Origin: Caryophanales bacterium UBA3260
GTDB taxonomy: Bacteria; Bacillota_I; Bacilli_A; RF39; UBA660
DNA length: 9,579 nt
Direction of reading: 5' to 3'
Assembly: GCA_002362595.1 (NCBI GenBank)
Contig: DEUO01000103.1
Coordinates: forward strand, 445 to 10,023
Part shown: positions 1-6,478 of the stretch, piece after piece
Layout of the letters: every line of letters starts with the position of its first letter
Numbering within the stretch: the stretch's first letter is position 1
Notes under the pieces: model-generated
Databases searched by the model: none
The model's input: the letters and a program-made list of their open reading frames with translations, nothing else
What the model was told of the DNA's origin: nothing
Translations under genes and position numbers: made by a program

Positions 1-153
1 ATTTGAATTAACAAACATCGTCTTAAACATATTATCATTCATTAATGATATCTTTTTACCTTCACTCAACTTTTCAAACTTAATTGCATACTTATTTGTC
101 TTCTCATAATCAACTTCTAATAGTTTATGTTTATCATTTTTTAATCTTAACAT
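1..153 (-). CDS. Rpn/PD-(D/E)XK family transposase-nuclease-like protein, N-terminal fragment (runs off the left edge)
   Basis: Reading the minus strand from the ATG at 153-151 gives 51 open codons to the edge of the window. The start is supported by a Shine-Dalgarno AAAGGAAG at 170-163, about nine bases upstream. Near the end of the fragment, residues 36-47 read SLMNDNMFKTMF. This resembles the N-terminal signature of the Rpn / PD-(D/E)XK 'transposase' family, which typically has a P-x-N-D-x-x-F-K-x-x-F pattern. Members of that family are nucleases related to YhgA/RpnA recombination-promoting proteins, and they are often found in many copies in gut Firmicutes. The catalytic residues lie further on and are outside the window, so activity cannot be judged. 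The longer basic stretch before the motif (about 35 residues) is somewhat unusual. The gene has its own promoter and is separated from the upstream operon by a terminator. The family call rests on one short motif. Confidence 0.6.
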   Translation of the reverse strand, partial: MLRLKNDKHKLLEVDYEKTNKYAIKFEKLSEGKKISLMNDNMFKTMFVNSN

Positions 154-341
154 TTATTCTTACTTCCTTTCGAAAATCTTTATATCAAATTATGAAAGAT
201 AAGTAAAATCACTAAAAAATTAATTTCAATAAAATATATATACCAAAAACTTTATTTAACTACCAGAAAAAAATCTATCTACTATCAATTATCTATTTTT
301 AAGAAAAAATAACTTATCAAAAAACTATTTTCATAAATCAA
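154..341. other. A+T-rich intergenic spacer
   Basis: This 188-base spacer lies between the operon terminator and the Rpn-like gene. Apart from the promoter at 179-207 and the Shine-Dalgarno at 163-170, it holds only A+T-rich sequence. A run of imperfect ATCTAT/CTATC-type words lies around 273-296, and a weak A/T-only inverted repeat lies around 294-311. I see no open frame with a ribosome binding site and no recognised RNA gene. Confidence 0.5.
179..207 (-). promoter_or_regulatory. Putative promoter of the Rpn-like gene (extended -10)
   Basis: On the minus strand there is a -35-like TTTACT (207-202), a 17-base spacer and a -10 TATAAA (184-179) preceded by TG one base upstream (187-186), which makes an extended -10. 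Transcription would start around 172, giving a leader of about 20 bases that contains the Shine-Dalgarno. The same box pair (TTTACT, 17 bases, TG-n-TA-A-A-) drives der in this window. The call is by eye only. Confidence 0.5.
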
Positions 342-369
342 AAAAAAATACTCAAGCGAGTATTTTTTT
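341..369 (-). terminator. Rho-independent terminator of the three-gene operon
   Basis: A perfect 12-bp inverted repeat (342-353 with 358-369) encloses a 4-base loop (354-357). On the minus strand the stem core is ATACTC/GAGTAT flanked by A and T runs, and it ends in a run of nine T's. It begins right at the TAA stop of gene C (370-368), so the stop codon abuts the stem. Because A runs flank one side and T runs the other, it could also work on the plus strand, but no plus-strand gene is present. Confidence 0.85.
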
Positions 370-1330
370 AATAAATTCTTTTCTTAGTAAGTACTTTTGC
401 ATCTTCTCTAAATTCTCTTTTAGCTTTTTCTACATCTATTTTATCTTCTAAATTTAAATGTCTAATTGCTGCCTCAAAATCCTCTGCCAAGTCTTCTCCT
501 TCAATTCCCATTGATCTTGGTTGATCAAAGAAAATATCTTTATCTCCTAATTTTAATGCTTTGCGAATAAAATTTTCATCACAAGTCTCACCATATCCGC
601 CACACCAACTATTATTAACATCTAAAGTTTCTAATACACGAAACAATATTCTTCTTAGAAATTCGACATGACATAAGGTTTTATATAAAGCACTCATATT
701 TAATCTTCCACCATGCTTCTTAATTTGAACAATAATATAAACAAGTTCATCATATTCTTTACACATTTCAAAAGTATTTAAATCAACGCTATAACCAGCT
801 TTTTCTAAAGCTTTTAAAATATTAGTTATAATTATAGCTCTATTTAAGACCTGTGACTTACTTGTTCCCCAATAATATGATAAAGAAACATGTATTCTTA
901 TAAACTTTGGTTTTGATATTCTTTCCTCTGATTCATAACAAAGAGGATTACCTGCACAATAAGCTGGAATATTTAAATGCCCACCAGCAACTGTTCTAAC
1001 TAATCTAAATTTATGAACTTTGCCATTTTTAGCATTATTCAAATTACTTTGTAATCTTAAAAATTCTTCATAACCAGGATCTACTTCACTTATCAAATCT
1101 TCAACAGCTTCTTCATATGGCTTACCAGCAAAATCATATGAACCATCTATACTAGATAACTTATAAAAAATTGAATTGTTAATTACAGGATTGCTTTTCA
1201 AATACTCATATAAAGAATATAAATTAGAAAATCTAGCTCTATACATTTGATAACTTTCTCTACCAACTTTGATTTTCTCTGGCGTAAATATATTATCTGA
1301 AAAATTTTCTTGATTCTCTTTAGCAGACAT
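368..1330 (-). CDS. Operon gene C: VWA-like (degenerate MIDAS) protein, likely partner of the AAA+ ATPase
   Basis: This 320-residue protein is the last gene of the three-gene operon. It starts 17 bases after gene B and has a strong Shine-Dalgarno (GGGGGA, 1341-1336) before its ATG. There is no signal peptide or membrane segment, so it should be cytoplasmic. The middle (about 143-190) reads as a beta strand, a long helix and a second strand. The first strand holds HVSLS (147-151), where a von Willebrand A domain would carry the metal-binding D-x-S-x-S. Both serines are kept but the Asp is a His. Helix 159-178 ends in EKAGYSVDL, as in VWA folds. A later strand, KDIFFDQPRSMGI (264-276), is followed by an acidic helix and AIRHLNL (288-294), which recalls the C-terminal layout of CobT-type VWA proteins. 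Residues 30-48 (MYRARFSN...) look like a small N-terminal helical region. Several Cys (125, 131, 190, 220, 243, 250) are scattered. I think it resembles uncharacterised phage/bacterial proteins found next to CobS-like ATPases (possibly DUF7192-type), from memory and unverified. The function is inferred from its partner. Confidence 0.6.
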   Translation of the reverse strand: MSAKENQENFSDNIFTPEKIKVGRESYQMYRARFSNLYSLYEYLKSNPVINNSIFYKLSSIDGSYDFAGKPYEEAVEDLISEVDPGYEEFLRLQSNLNNAKNGKVHKFRLVRTVAGGHLNIPAYCAGNPLCYESEERISKPKFIRIHVSLSYYWGTSKSQVLNRAIIITNILKALEKAGYSVDLNTFEMCKEYDELVYIIVQIKKHGGRLNMSALYKTLCHVEFLRRILFRVLETLDVNNSWCGGYGETCDENFIRKALKLGDKDIFFDQPRSMGIEGEDLAEDFEAAIRHLNLEDKIDVEKAKREFREDAKVLTKKRIY

Positions 1331-1347
1331 ATTATTCCCCCTAAACT

Positions 1348-3672
1348 TTATCTTTCTTCTTTACTTCTATTACATTTCATAATCAACTTTTTAGCAATAT
1401 CAATTTCTCTAACATCACCTAGTCTATCATTAATTTCAAAATCTCTTGATGGAACTCTTTCAATATTATAATAACTTTTAAACTTATTCATAATAAATTT
1501 TAAATAATCTTCGCTTTTTGTTTGAACAAACTTTTCTGCAAGTACTTGATCTACACCCTTACTATTATGTCCAATATACCTAACGATATCAGACGCATCT
1601 CTTGTTGTAACAATACCAATTGGAGTATCAATGCTTTCATGCTTAGCATAATCATCACAAGCTTTTCTAAAATTAACAAAAATATTATACCAACTTTCAT
1701 AATTACCAAATATTCTTTGTTCTACTCTATTATCATACCAGAATCTTATTGGTGTCATTCTTTGTTGTACAGATTCATCCATTTTACCGCGAGATGAGAA
1801 AGCTTCATTTTCTCCTTCCCCTGAAGTATTACCAGCACTAATCATTCTAAAATTAGGATTAACTGGAACAGTCATATCTTCAGCAAAAGTAACAAATCTT
1901 TGTTCTCTAGGATTTGCTAGATAATCATGTAATTCTGAATATAAATCATTTAAAACAACTTGTGTATCTACATTACCATTATCTAGCTCATCAAGTAATA
2001 AAAGTTTTCCATAATATAAAGCAATAAATGCTTGCGTAGCTCTAAATCTACCATGTGGATCATTATAAGCCATAATACTATACTTATCAGTAATTTTACC
2101 ATTATTTATCATTTCAAGACCAATTAACTTACCAATTTGTTTTATAGTATATGTTTTACCACATCCACTTGGTCCCCATAAATAACACCAATCGCCTTCT
2201 AAAATATCACGAATAATCTCTTCTGTTTTAGCATGGAATATCTCACCAGCTGCTTCTCTTCTTTCCTTTTCTGCTAATATCTTTTCTAATCTTCTTTCAA
2301 AAGGAATAGATTCATCAAACGCTGGAATTACTATAGAAGAAACTTCACTCTTAGGAATTACAACGCTAGGATTTGCTGGTACAACCAATCTATCACTACC
2401 AGGAATAATAACCCCAGGAGTACTGCTAGTTGCAACAACAGTTTGTGTAGAAGCATTGACTGCTCCACTTTGTAACTCGCCAAATCTTAATAAAGCCTCT
2501 CTAATTGTATCATCTTTTTGAGCCTCATTAAGCATTGCTTGTAATTGTGGTTCATTTTCTAAATATGTTTTTAACTTATCTACACTATCTTCAGATGCCC
2601 TTTGAATTCTAATAAGTTCTGAAGTAGTCGTTCTAGATAATCCTTGAGCCATAAGTTTTATTTCTCTTATACTCTTTTGGGCATCTTCTAAAATCTTTCT
2701 AAATACCTGATCGCTGCTTTCTTTTAATCCTTCTTGTAAAGTTATTAAATATTTATCTAATCTTTCTTCTATATCCTTCTCAGTACTACCAATATAATCA
2801 CGTAATTCCTTTATTGAAGATTGTGATAAACTATTAATATCTTTCTTTCCTTTAGAAGTTGCTGCTGAAATTTCTTTTTTACCATTTGCTAAAGTAGTCT
2901 CTAATGCTTCTTTACCTTCAGAAGTTAAAGTTCTTACTTTCTCTTCATATTCATCTATTATTCTCTTCATATCTTCTAATTTTTCAATTAAAGATTGTGC
3001 CTTTTCAGCTTCTGAAGAAATAAGAGCTAGTGTCTTTTCATCAATTGGATAAACTCCACATCTCTTTTTAGCTTCTTGCAAAGATTTTTCACTATACTCA
3101 TCAAAATCCCAACCATTATCATCTAATCCATTAATAAATGATAACAACTCATTATTTAAAACACCTTGATTAGCGCAATATGGACTTACTTTTATAGCAT
3201 AATCAAAAATCCTATTTGCATATTCTCTAACACCATCTTTAGTAGATATAATTTTCATTATATATAAATAATCATGTCTATTTTTAAATAATGCAAAGAA
3301 ACTTTCATCGTACAAATTCTCATTTATGAACCCTTTATCGCCATAAAAATTATTAATAATCATTTCCATTACAGCTTTATAATCTTCTGTCTGTGGTCCT
3401 TCTGGTAAAAACTGTTTAACTACACTTATATACTTCGCAAGTAGTGATTCTGCTGTATAATATTCATCTTCCTTATGTTCAACTAAAGATGTAATCGCTC
3501 TTACTAAATAATCAAATTCAAAAAAATCATTATTTCTTACACCATTCATTACATCATTAACATAGTTAACTAAATAATTTTTATCTTCACTACCTAACCT
3601 ACTATCATTTCTAATAGCTCTTATTAAATTCTTTATTACTTTTTCTTCCTCTGTTTGATTAAATAAACTCAT
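1348..3672 (-). CDS. Operon gene B: coiled-coil AAA+ ATPase of CobS/MoxR (AAA_5) type
   Basis: This is a 774-residue cytoplasmic protein. Residues 1 to about 210 are mostly helical and unrecognised. About 215-400 is a charged coiled coil containing an 11-residue repeat. About 405-455 is a flexible linker with evenly spaced [IV][IV]P motifs. About 455-735 is an AAA+ domain, with Walker A GPSGCGKT (500-507), Walker B LLLLDE (557-562), sensor 1 in FRMISAGNT (608-616), an arginine finger candidate in DESVQQRM (R638), and sensor 2 in TTR (689-691). The wording around sensor 1 and the arginine finger is that of CobS/NorQ/MoxR-like dynein-related ATPases, which usually remodel a partner together with a VWA protein. 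Gene C fits that partner. I chose the ATG at 3672 because the Shine-Dalgarno AAAGGGTGAG (3686-3677) is correctly spaced for it. A GTG at 3681 would add three residues but lies inside that site. The start is one base after gene A's stop, so translation is probably coupled. ATPase activity looks intact, but the substrate is unknown. Confidence 0.85.
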   Translation of the reverse strand: MSLFNQTEEEKVIKNLIRAIRNDSRLGSEDKNYLVNYVNDVMNGVRNNDFFEFDYLVRAITSLVEHKEDEYYTAESLLAKYISVVKQFLPEGPQTEDYKAVMEMIINNFYGDKGFINENLYDESFFALFKNRHDYLYIMKIISTKDGVREYANRIFDYAIKVSPYCANQGVLNNELLSFINGLDDNGWDFDEYSEKSLQEAKKRCGVYPIDEKTLALISSEAEKAQSLIEKLEDMKRIIDEYEEKVRTLTSEGKEALETTLANGKKEISAATSKGKKDINSLSQSSIKELRDYIGSTEKDIEERLDKYLITLQEGLKESSDQVFRKILEDAQKSIREIKLMAQGLSRTTTSELIRIQRASEDSVDKLKTYLENEPQLQAMLNEAQKDDTIREALLRFGELQSGAVNASTQTVVATSSTPGVIIPGSDRLVVPANPSVVIPKSEVSSIVIPAFDESIPFERRLEKILAEKERREAAGEIFHAKTEEIIRDILEGDWCYLWGPSGCGKTYTIKQIGKLIGLEMINNGKITDKYSIMAYNDPHGRFRATQAFIALYYGKLLLLDELDNGNVDTQVVLNDLYSELHDYLANPREQRFVTFAEDMTVPVNPNFRMISAGNTSGEGENEAFSSRGKMDESVQQRMTPIRFWYDNRVEQRIFGNYESWYNIFVNFRKACDDYAKHESIDTPIGIVTTRDASDIVRYIGHNSKGVDQVLAEKFVQTKSEDYLKFIMNKFKSYYNIERVPSRDFEINDRLGDVREIDIAKKLIMKCNRSKEER

Positions 3673-3673
3673 C

Positions 3674-4975
3674 CTACTCACCCTTTACTAACTTTAATAT
3701 CCTATGTTTATTTACTAAATCACTATTTCGAATAATATTTTTATCATGACTAAGTCCAACTAATCTCTTTCTTACAACTCCACTTATTCCATCTTCGGCA
3801 TAACAACCTGTGTAGTAATACTTACTATCAGACATTGTACCTATACCAAAGAACTCTGTTTCTATAACAAACAATCTATTTTCTCTATCTATACTTACTC
3901 CTAAAACATTTTTTCTAACTTCATCCATCATCATATCTTCTGAATCTAAAGTAGCTGTTCTATTTCTCTTATAATTTTTAGAAAAGTATTCCTTTTTTAC
4001 AAAACTATCACTGTCTGCATCACAATACATATTATGAATTGTTATAACCTTTTCATAATCACTTACGTCATCTACTACTACATTACATCCATATACTGCA
4101 CCCCAAGGAAGAACAAAAAAGCTCATATCAACATCTTCATCTAACTCTGAGATATTCTGTAAAGGATTACTATCTGTTCTTTCTAAATCGTTATTCTTAT
4201 AACCGATTGTAATACCTTTTCTTGTTACATCATGAATCTCTTTAATAACTCCGTTAGTTACAACATATCTAGATTCTTCTCTTAACTCATAGCCATCAAC
4301 AAAACATACAACTGATATTTCATCTTTCTTAAAAGATACATCAACCATTACTGGTATATTTTTATTAACCAACCCATTTATAGAAAAAGAATAATTATTA
4401 CCATCTTTCTTATCTATTGTAAACGGAAAATAATGTTCTATTCCATCAACTTGTCCCATCATAACATAATTATCTCTAAACCCACTAAAATCTGGCTTAA
4501 ATACTATTGTTCTATCAGTATTAGAAAATAAACGTATTATATGATATTGAACTAATTTAATTAAAGATTTAATATCATCAACTTGAAAAGACAAACTATT
4601 TTCATAAACTTCCTTATCTTGATAAAAACGGTATATTTCACTAATTCTCTCTAAATTACCACTTTCCAAAATCTTCTTAGTATATTCATCTATATCAATA
4701 CTACTACGTAACCTAAATGGATCAGTTAAAGCATCCTCAAGAATATCATCTTTCTCATCTCTATATACTTCAATTACTTTTCTTACATATTCATTAAAAC
4801 AATTATCCTTAGCACATAGATTCAATTGCTTTCCGCCATCATAGGTTATAAGTATTGCTGGTACAACCAAGTCTTTGCCCTTATCATGCTGTACTAAATC
4901 CCAAATTTTAACAGATGTAAGATTACGTATATTATTAATTACTACTAATTCTTCATCCATACTTCTTATTTGCAT
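3674..4975 (-). CDS. Operon gene A: unrecognised 433-residue protein
   Basis: This is the first gene of the operon, and I do not recognise a family. The ATG at 4975-4973 (MQIRSMDEEL) is chosen because AGGGGAGA (4988-4981) sits five bases upstream. The frame stays open back to 5140, but that would run through the der terminator and into der, so it is not used. The N-terminal 1-150 mixes short strands with helices: 61-72, a helix-rich acidic stretch 74-125, and a hydrophobic helix 134-151 (IKSLIKLVQYHIIRLF). From about 155 to 430 the protein looks beta-rich, with many alternating strands such as 208-228 and 285-300 (FFVLPWGAVYGCNVVVDD) and a run YYYTGCY (386-392) near the end. There is no signal peptide, membrane span or catalytic motif that I can name. 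The beta-rich body suggests a binding or sensing role, perhaps the recognition or client component of the AAA+/VWA-like pair encoded next. That is inference from position only. Confidence 0.75.
   Translation of the reverse strand: MQIRSMDEELVVINNIRNLTSVKIWDLVQHDKGKDLVVPAILITYDGGKQLNLCAKDNCFNEYVRKVIEVYRDEKDDILEDALTDPFRLRSSIDIDEYTKKILESGNLERISEIYRFYQDKEVYENSLSFQVDDIKSLIKLVQYHIIRLFSNTDRTIVFKPDFSGFRDNYVMMGQVDGIEHYFPFTIDKKDGNNYSFSINGLVNKNIPVMVDVSFKKDEISVVCFVDGYELREESRYVVTNGVIKEIHDVTRKGITIGYKNNDLERTDSNPLQNISELDEDVDMSFFVLPWGAVYGCNVVVDDVSDYEKVITIHNMYCDADSDSFVKKEYFSKNYKRNRTATLDSEDMMMDEVRKNVLGVSIDRENRLFVIETEFFGIGTMSDSKYYYTGCYAEDGISGVVRKRLVGLSHDKNIIRNSDLVNKHRILKLVKGE
3677..3686 (-). promoter_or_regulatory. 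Ribosome binding site that decides the start of gene B
   Basis: The minus strand reads AAAGGGTGAG, followed by TAGG and then ATG at 3672. GGTGA matches the end of the anti-Shine-Dalgarno, with five bases to the ATG. The alternative GTG start (3681-3679) lies within this site. The site also overlaps the last codons of gene A, which fits coupled translation. Confidence 0.65.
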
Positions 4976-4980
4976 AATCT

Positions 4981-4988
4981 TCTCCCCT
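4981..4988 (-). promoter_or_regulatory. Ribosome binding site fixing the start of gene A
   Basis: The minus strand reads AGGGGAGA five bases before the ATG at 4975. No comparable site precedes the in-frame start candidates further upstream, which lie in the der terminator or in der itself. This is why the protein is called as 433 residues rather than 488. Confidence 0.75.
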
Positions 4989-5013
4989 ATAAATATCAAA
5001 AAATAATAAATAT

Positions 5014-5041
5014 AGTATATCAAAAAAAATATTGAATGCAA
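5014..5041 (-). promoter_or_regulatory. Putative promoter of the three-gene operon, embedded in the der terminator
   Basis: On the minus strand there is a -35 TTGCAT (5041-5036), a 16-base spacer and a -10 TATACT (5019-5014). Transcription would start near 5007, about 30 bases before the gene A start codon. The -35 straddles the loop and stem of the der terminator, and the spacer contains that terminator's T-tract. A later TATATT (5014-5009) is an alternative -10 but with a poor spacer. No operator or regulator gene is visible. Confidence 0.45.
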
Positions 5042-5060
5042 GTTTTCATCATTCAATATT
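5021..5060 (-). terminator. Rho-independent terminator of der
   Basis: An 11-bp perfect stem (AATATTGAATG at 5028-5038 with its complement at 5050-5060) encloses an 11-base loop (5039-5049). On the minus strand a run of T's follows (5029-5022, including the last stem pairs). It starts 12 bases after the der stop codon. Confidence 0.85.
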
Positions 5061-5072
5061 CTAAAAAAATAA

Positions 5073-6395
5073 TTATTCTTCTTCGTCTTTATTTCCTCTA
5101 TTTTTAAATTGTAATATAATAGGTGTTCCTGTATAATCAAAATTCTTTCTTATTGTATTTTCTAAATACCTTTCATAACTAAAATGAACTAATCCTTTAT
5201 TATTACATCTAAATGTAAATTTAGGAGGACATATACCTGTTTGACTACTAAAATATATTTTTAATTTTTTACCCTTATATCCAGGAGCTTCATGTAATCT
5301 AGTAGCTTCATTAATTACATTATTCAAAATAGATGTTTTTACTTCACGATGATTATTTTCATAAGCACTAATTATTTCTGGCATTAAAGTATGTATTCTT
5401 TTCTTTGTTAAAGCAGATAAGAATACTACTTTTGACCAAGTCATAAATTGAAATTCATTTTCTAAAAGTAATTTCCATTCTTTCATTTTCTTATCTTTAT
5501 CTTCTACTAAATCCCATTTATTTACAACTAATACTAATCCCTTACCTGCTTCAATAGCATAAGAAGCAATATGTTTATCATGTTCAATTATACCAGTTCC
5601 AGCATCGATAACTAAAACACATACATCAGATCTATCTATTGCTTTTAAACTTCTTAATAAACTATACTTTTCTACAGATTCATATATTTTGCCTGACTTA
5701 CGCATTCCTGCAGTATCAATTACTGTATATTCTTCTCCATTATACTTAAAACGTGTATCACTAGAATCTCTTGTTGTTCCAGCTATATTAGAAACAATAG
5801 CTCTTTCCTCATTTAAAATAGCATTTACTAAACTACTTTTACCAACATTCGGTCTTCCTATAATAGAAAATTTTAAATTATCATCATCTTCTACCATATT
5901 ATTATCAAAATCTCTAGTTATTTCTTCTAATAAATCACCAATACCTAAATTATGTAATGATGAAACAGGAATAACATATTCAAAACCTAACTCATAATAA
6001 TAATATATTCTTTCTTCTTGCATCTTAAAGTTATCTAACTTACTTAAAGCTACAATTACCTTCTTATTAGTCTTTAATAACTTATCACGAATGTATAAAT
6101 CGTTACTTGTTAAATCTTCTCTTCCATCTACAACAAAAACAATAACATCAGATTCCTTAATAGCTATTTCTGCTTGAGCTTCAATATCTTTATTGAAATC
6201 TCCTTCACCTAAATCTATTCCCCCTGTATCTACAAGTAAGAATTTCTTATCATCATAAGTAACATCACCATAAATACGATCTCTTGTAATCCCTGGAGTA
6301 TCTAAAATAATAGCTTTCTGTTCTTTAATAAGCTTATTAAAAATTGTACTTTTACCAACATTTGGTCTTCCAACTAAACATACTGTTTTTTTCAT
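5073..6395 (-). CDS. der: Ribosome-assembly GTPase Der (EngA)
   Basis: This is a double-GTPase that binds the 50S subunit late in its assembly and is essential in most bacteria. At 440 residues it is full length for the family. Domain 1 shows GRPNVGKS (9-16), TPGITRD with the switch I Thr (33-39), DTGG (56-59) and SSL (145-147). Its G4 motif is SKLD (118-121) instead of the expected NKxD. Domain 2 shows GRPNVGKS (180-187), GTTRD (206-210), DTAG (227-230), NKWD (292-295) and SAL (327-329). The C-terminal KH-like RNA-binding domain (about 350-433) contains the expected APGYKGKKLKIYF and ending (GTPIILQFKNR), followed by an acidic tail. The ATG is preceded by GAGGGG (6406-6401). It lies after engB with its own promoter, and its terminator separates it from the accessory operon. 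Apart from the G4 change, nothing is unusual. Confidence 0.97.
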   Translation of the reverse strand: MKKTVCLVGRPNVGKSTIFNKLIKEQKAIILDTPGITRDRIYGDVTYDDKKFLLVDTGGIDLGEGDFNKDIEAQAEIAIKESDVIVFVVDGREDLTSNDLYIRDKLLKTNKKVIVALSKLDNFKMQEERIYYYYELGFEYVIPVSSLHNLGIGDLLEEITRDFDNNMVEDDDNLKFSIIGRPNVGKSSLVNAILNEERAIVSNIAGTTRDSSDTRFKYNGEEYTVIDTAGMRKSGKIYESVEKYSLLRSLKAIDRSDVCVLVIDAGTGIIEHDKHIASYAIEAGKGLVLVVNKWDLVEDKDKKMKEWKLLLENEFQFMTWSKVVFLSALTKKRIHTLMPEIISAYENNHREVKTSILNNVINEATRLHEAPGYKGKKLKIYFSSQTGICPPKFTFRCNNKGLVHFSYERYLENTIRKNFDYTGTPIILQFKNRGNKDEEE

Positions 6396-6418
6396 TTATA
6401 CCCCTCACTTCCAGTCGT

Positions 6419-6447
6419 ATTTTATCATATATTTTGAATTAAGTAAA
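6419..6447 (-). promoter_or_regulatory. Promoter of der (extended -10)
   Basis: On the minus strand there is TTTACT (6447-6442), a 17-base spacer and TAAAAT (6424-6419), with TG one base upstream of the -10 (6427-6426). Transcription would begin around 6412, just ahead of the Shine-Dalgarno. It lies immediately downstream of the engB terminator, so der has an independent transcript. Confidence 0.6.
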
Positions 6448-6452
6448 ATTAA

Positions 6453-6478
6453 TAAAAAAAGGAAACATCTAGTTTCCT
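6453..6478 (-). terminator. Terminator of engB containing the stop codon in its loop
   Basis: A 7-bp stem (AGGAAAC 6460-6466 with GTTTCCT 6472-6478) encloses a 5-base loop (6467-6471). On the minus strand it is followed by a run of seven T's (6460-6454). The TAG stop of engB (6471-6469) lies in the loop, and its last codons form one arm of the stem. Confidence 0.85.

Noticed and set aside
1522..1797. Plus-strand open frame of 91 codons
   Set aside because: It is antisense to the AAA+ domain of gene B, whose motifs are clear. It has no Shine-Dalgarno and the protein is low-complexity, so it is a shadow frame.
1348..3672. McrB-type restriction ATPase
   Set aside because: There is no McrC partner or DNA-binding N-terminal domain, and the sensor 1/arginine finger wording fits CobS/MoxR better than McrB.
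4976..5140. Longer N-terminus for gene A (55 more residues, hydrophobic and A+T-driven)
   Set aside because: It would start inside der and read through the der terminator and the operon promoter. The strong Shine-Dalgarno is in front of the ATG at 4975. The apparent hydrophobic segment is translated intergenic A+T sequence, not a membrane anchor.
5689..5997. Plus-strand open frame of 102 codons
   Set aside because: It is antisense to der across conserved GTPase motifs, with no ribosome binding site. It is a shadow frame.
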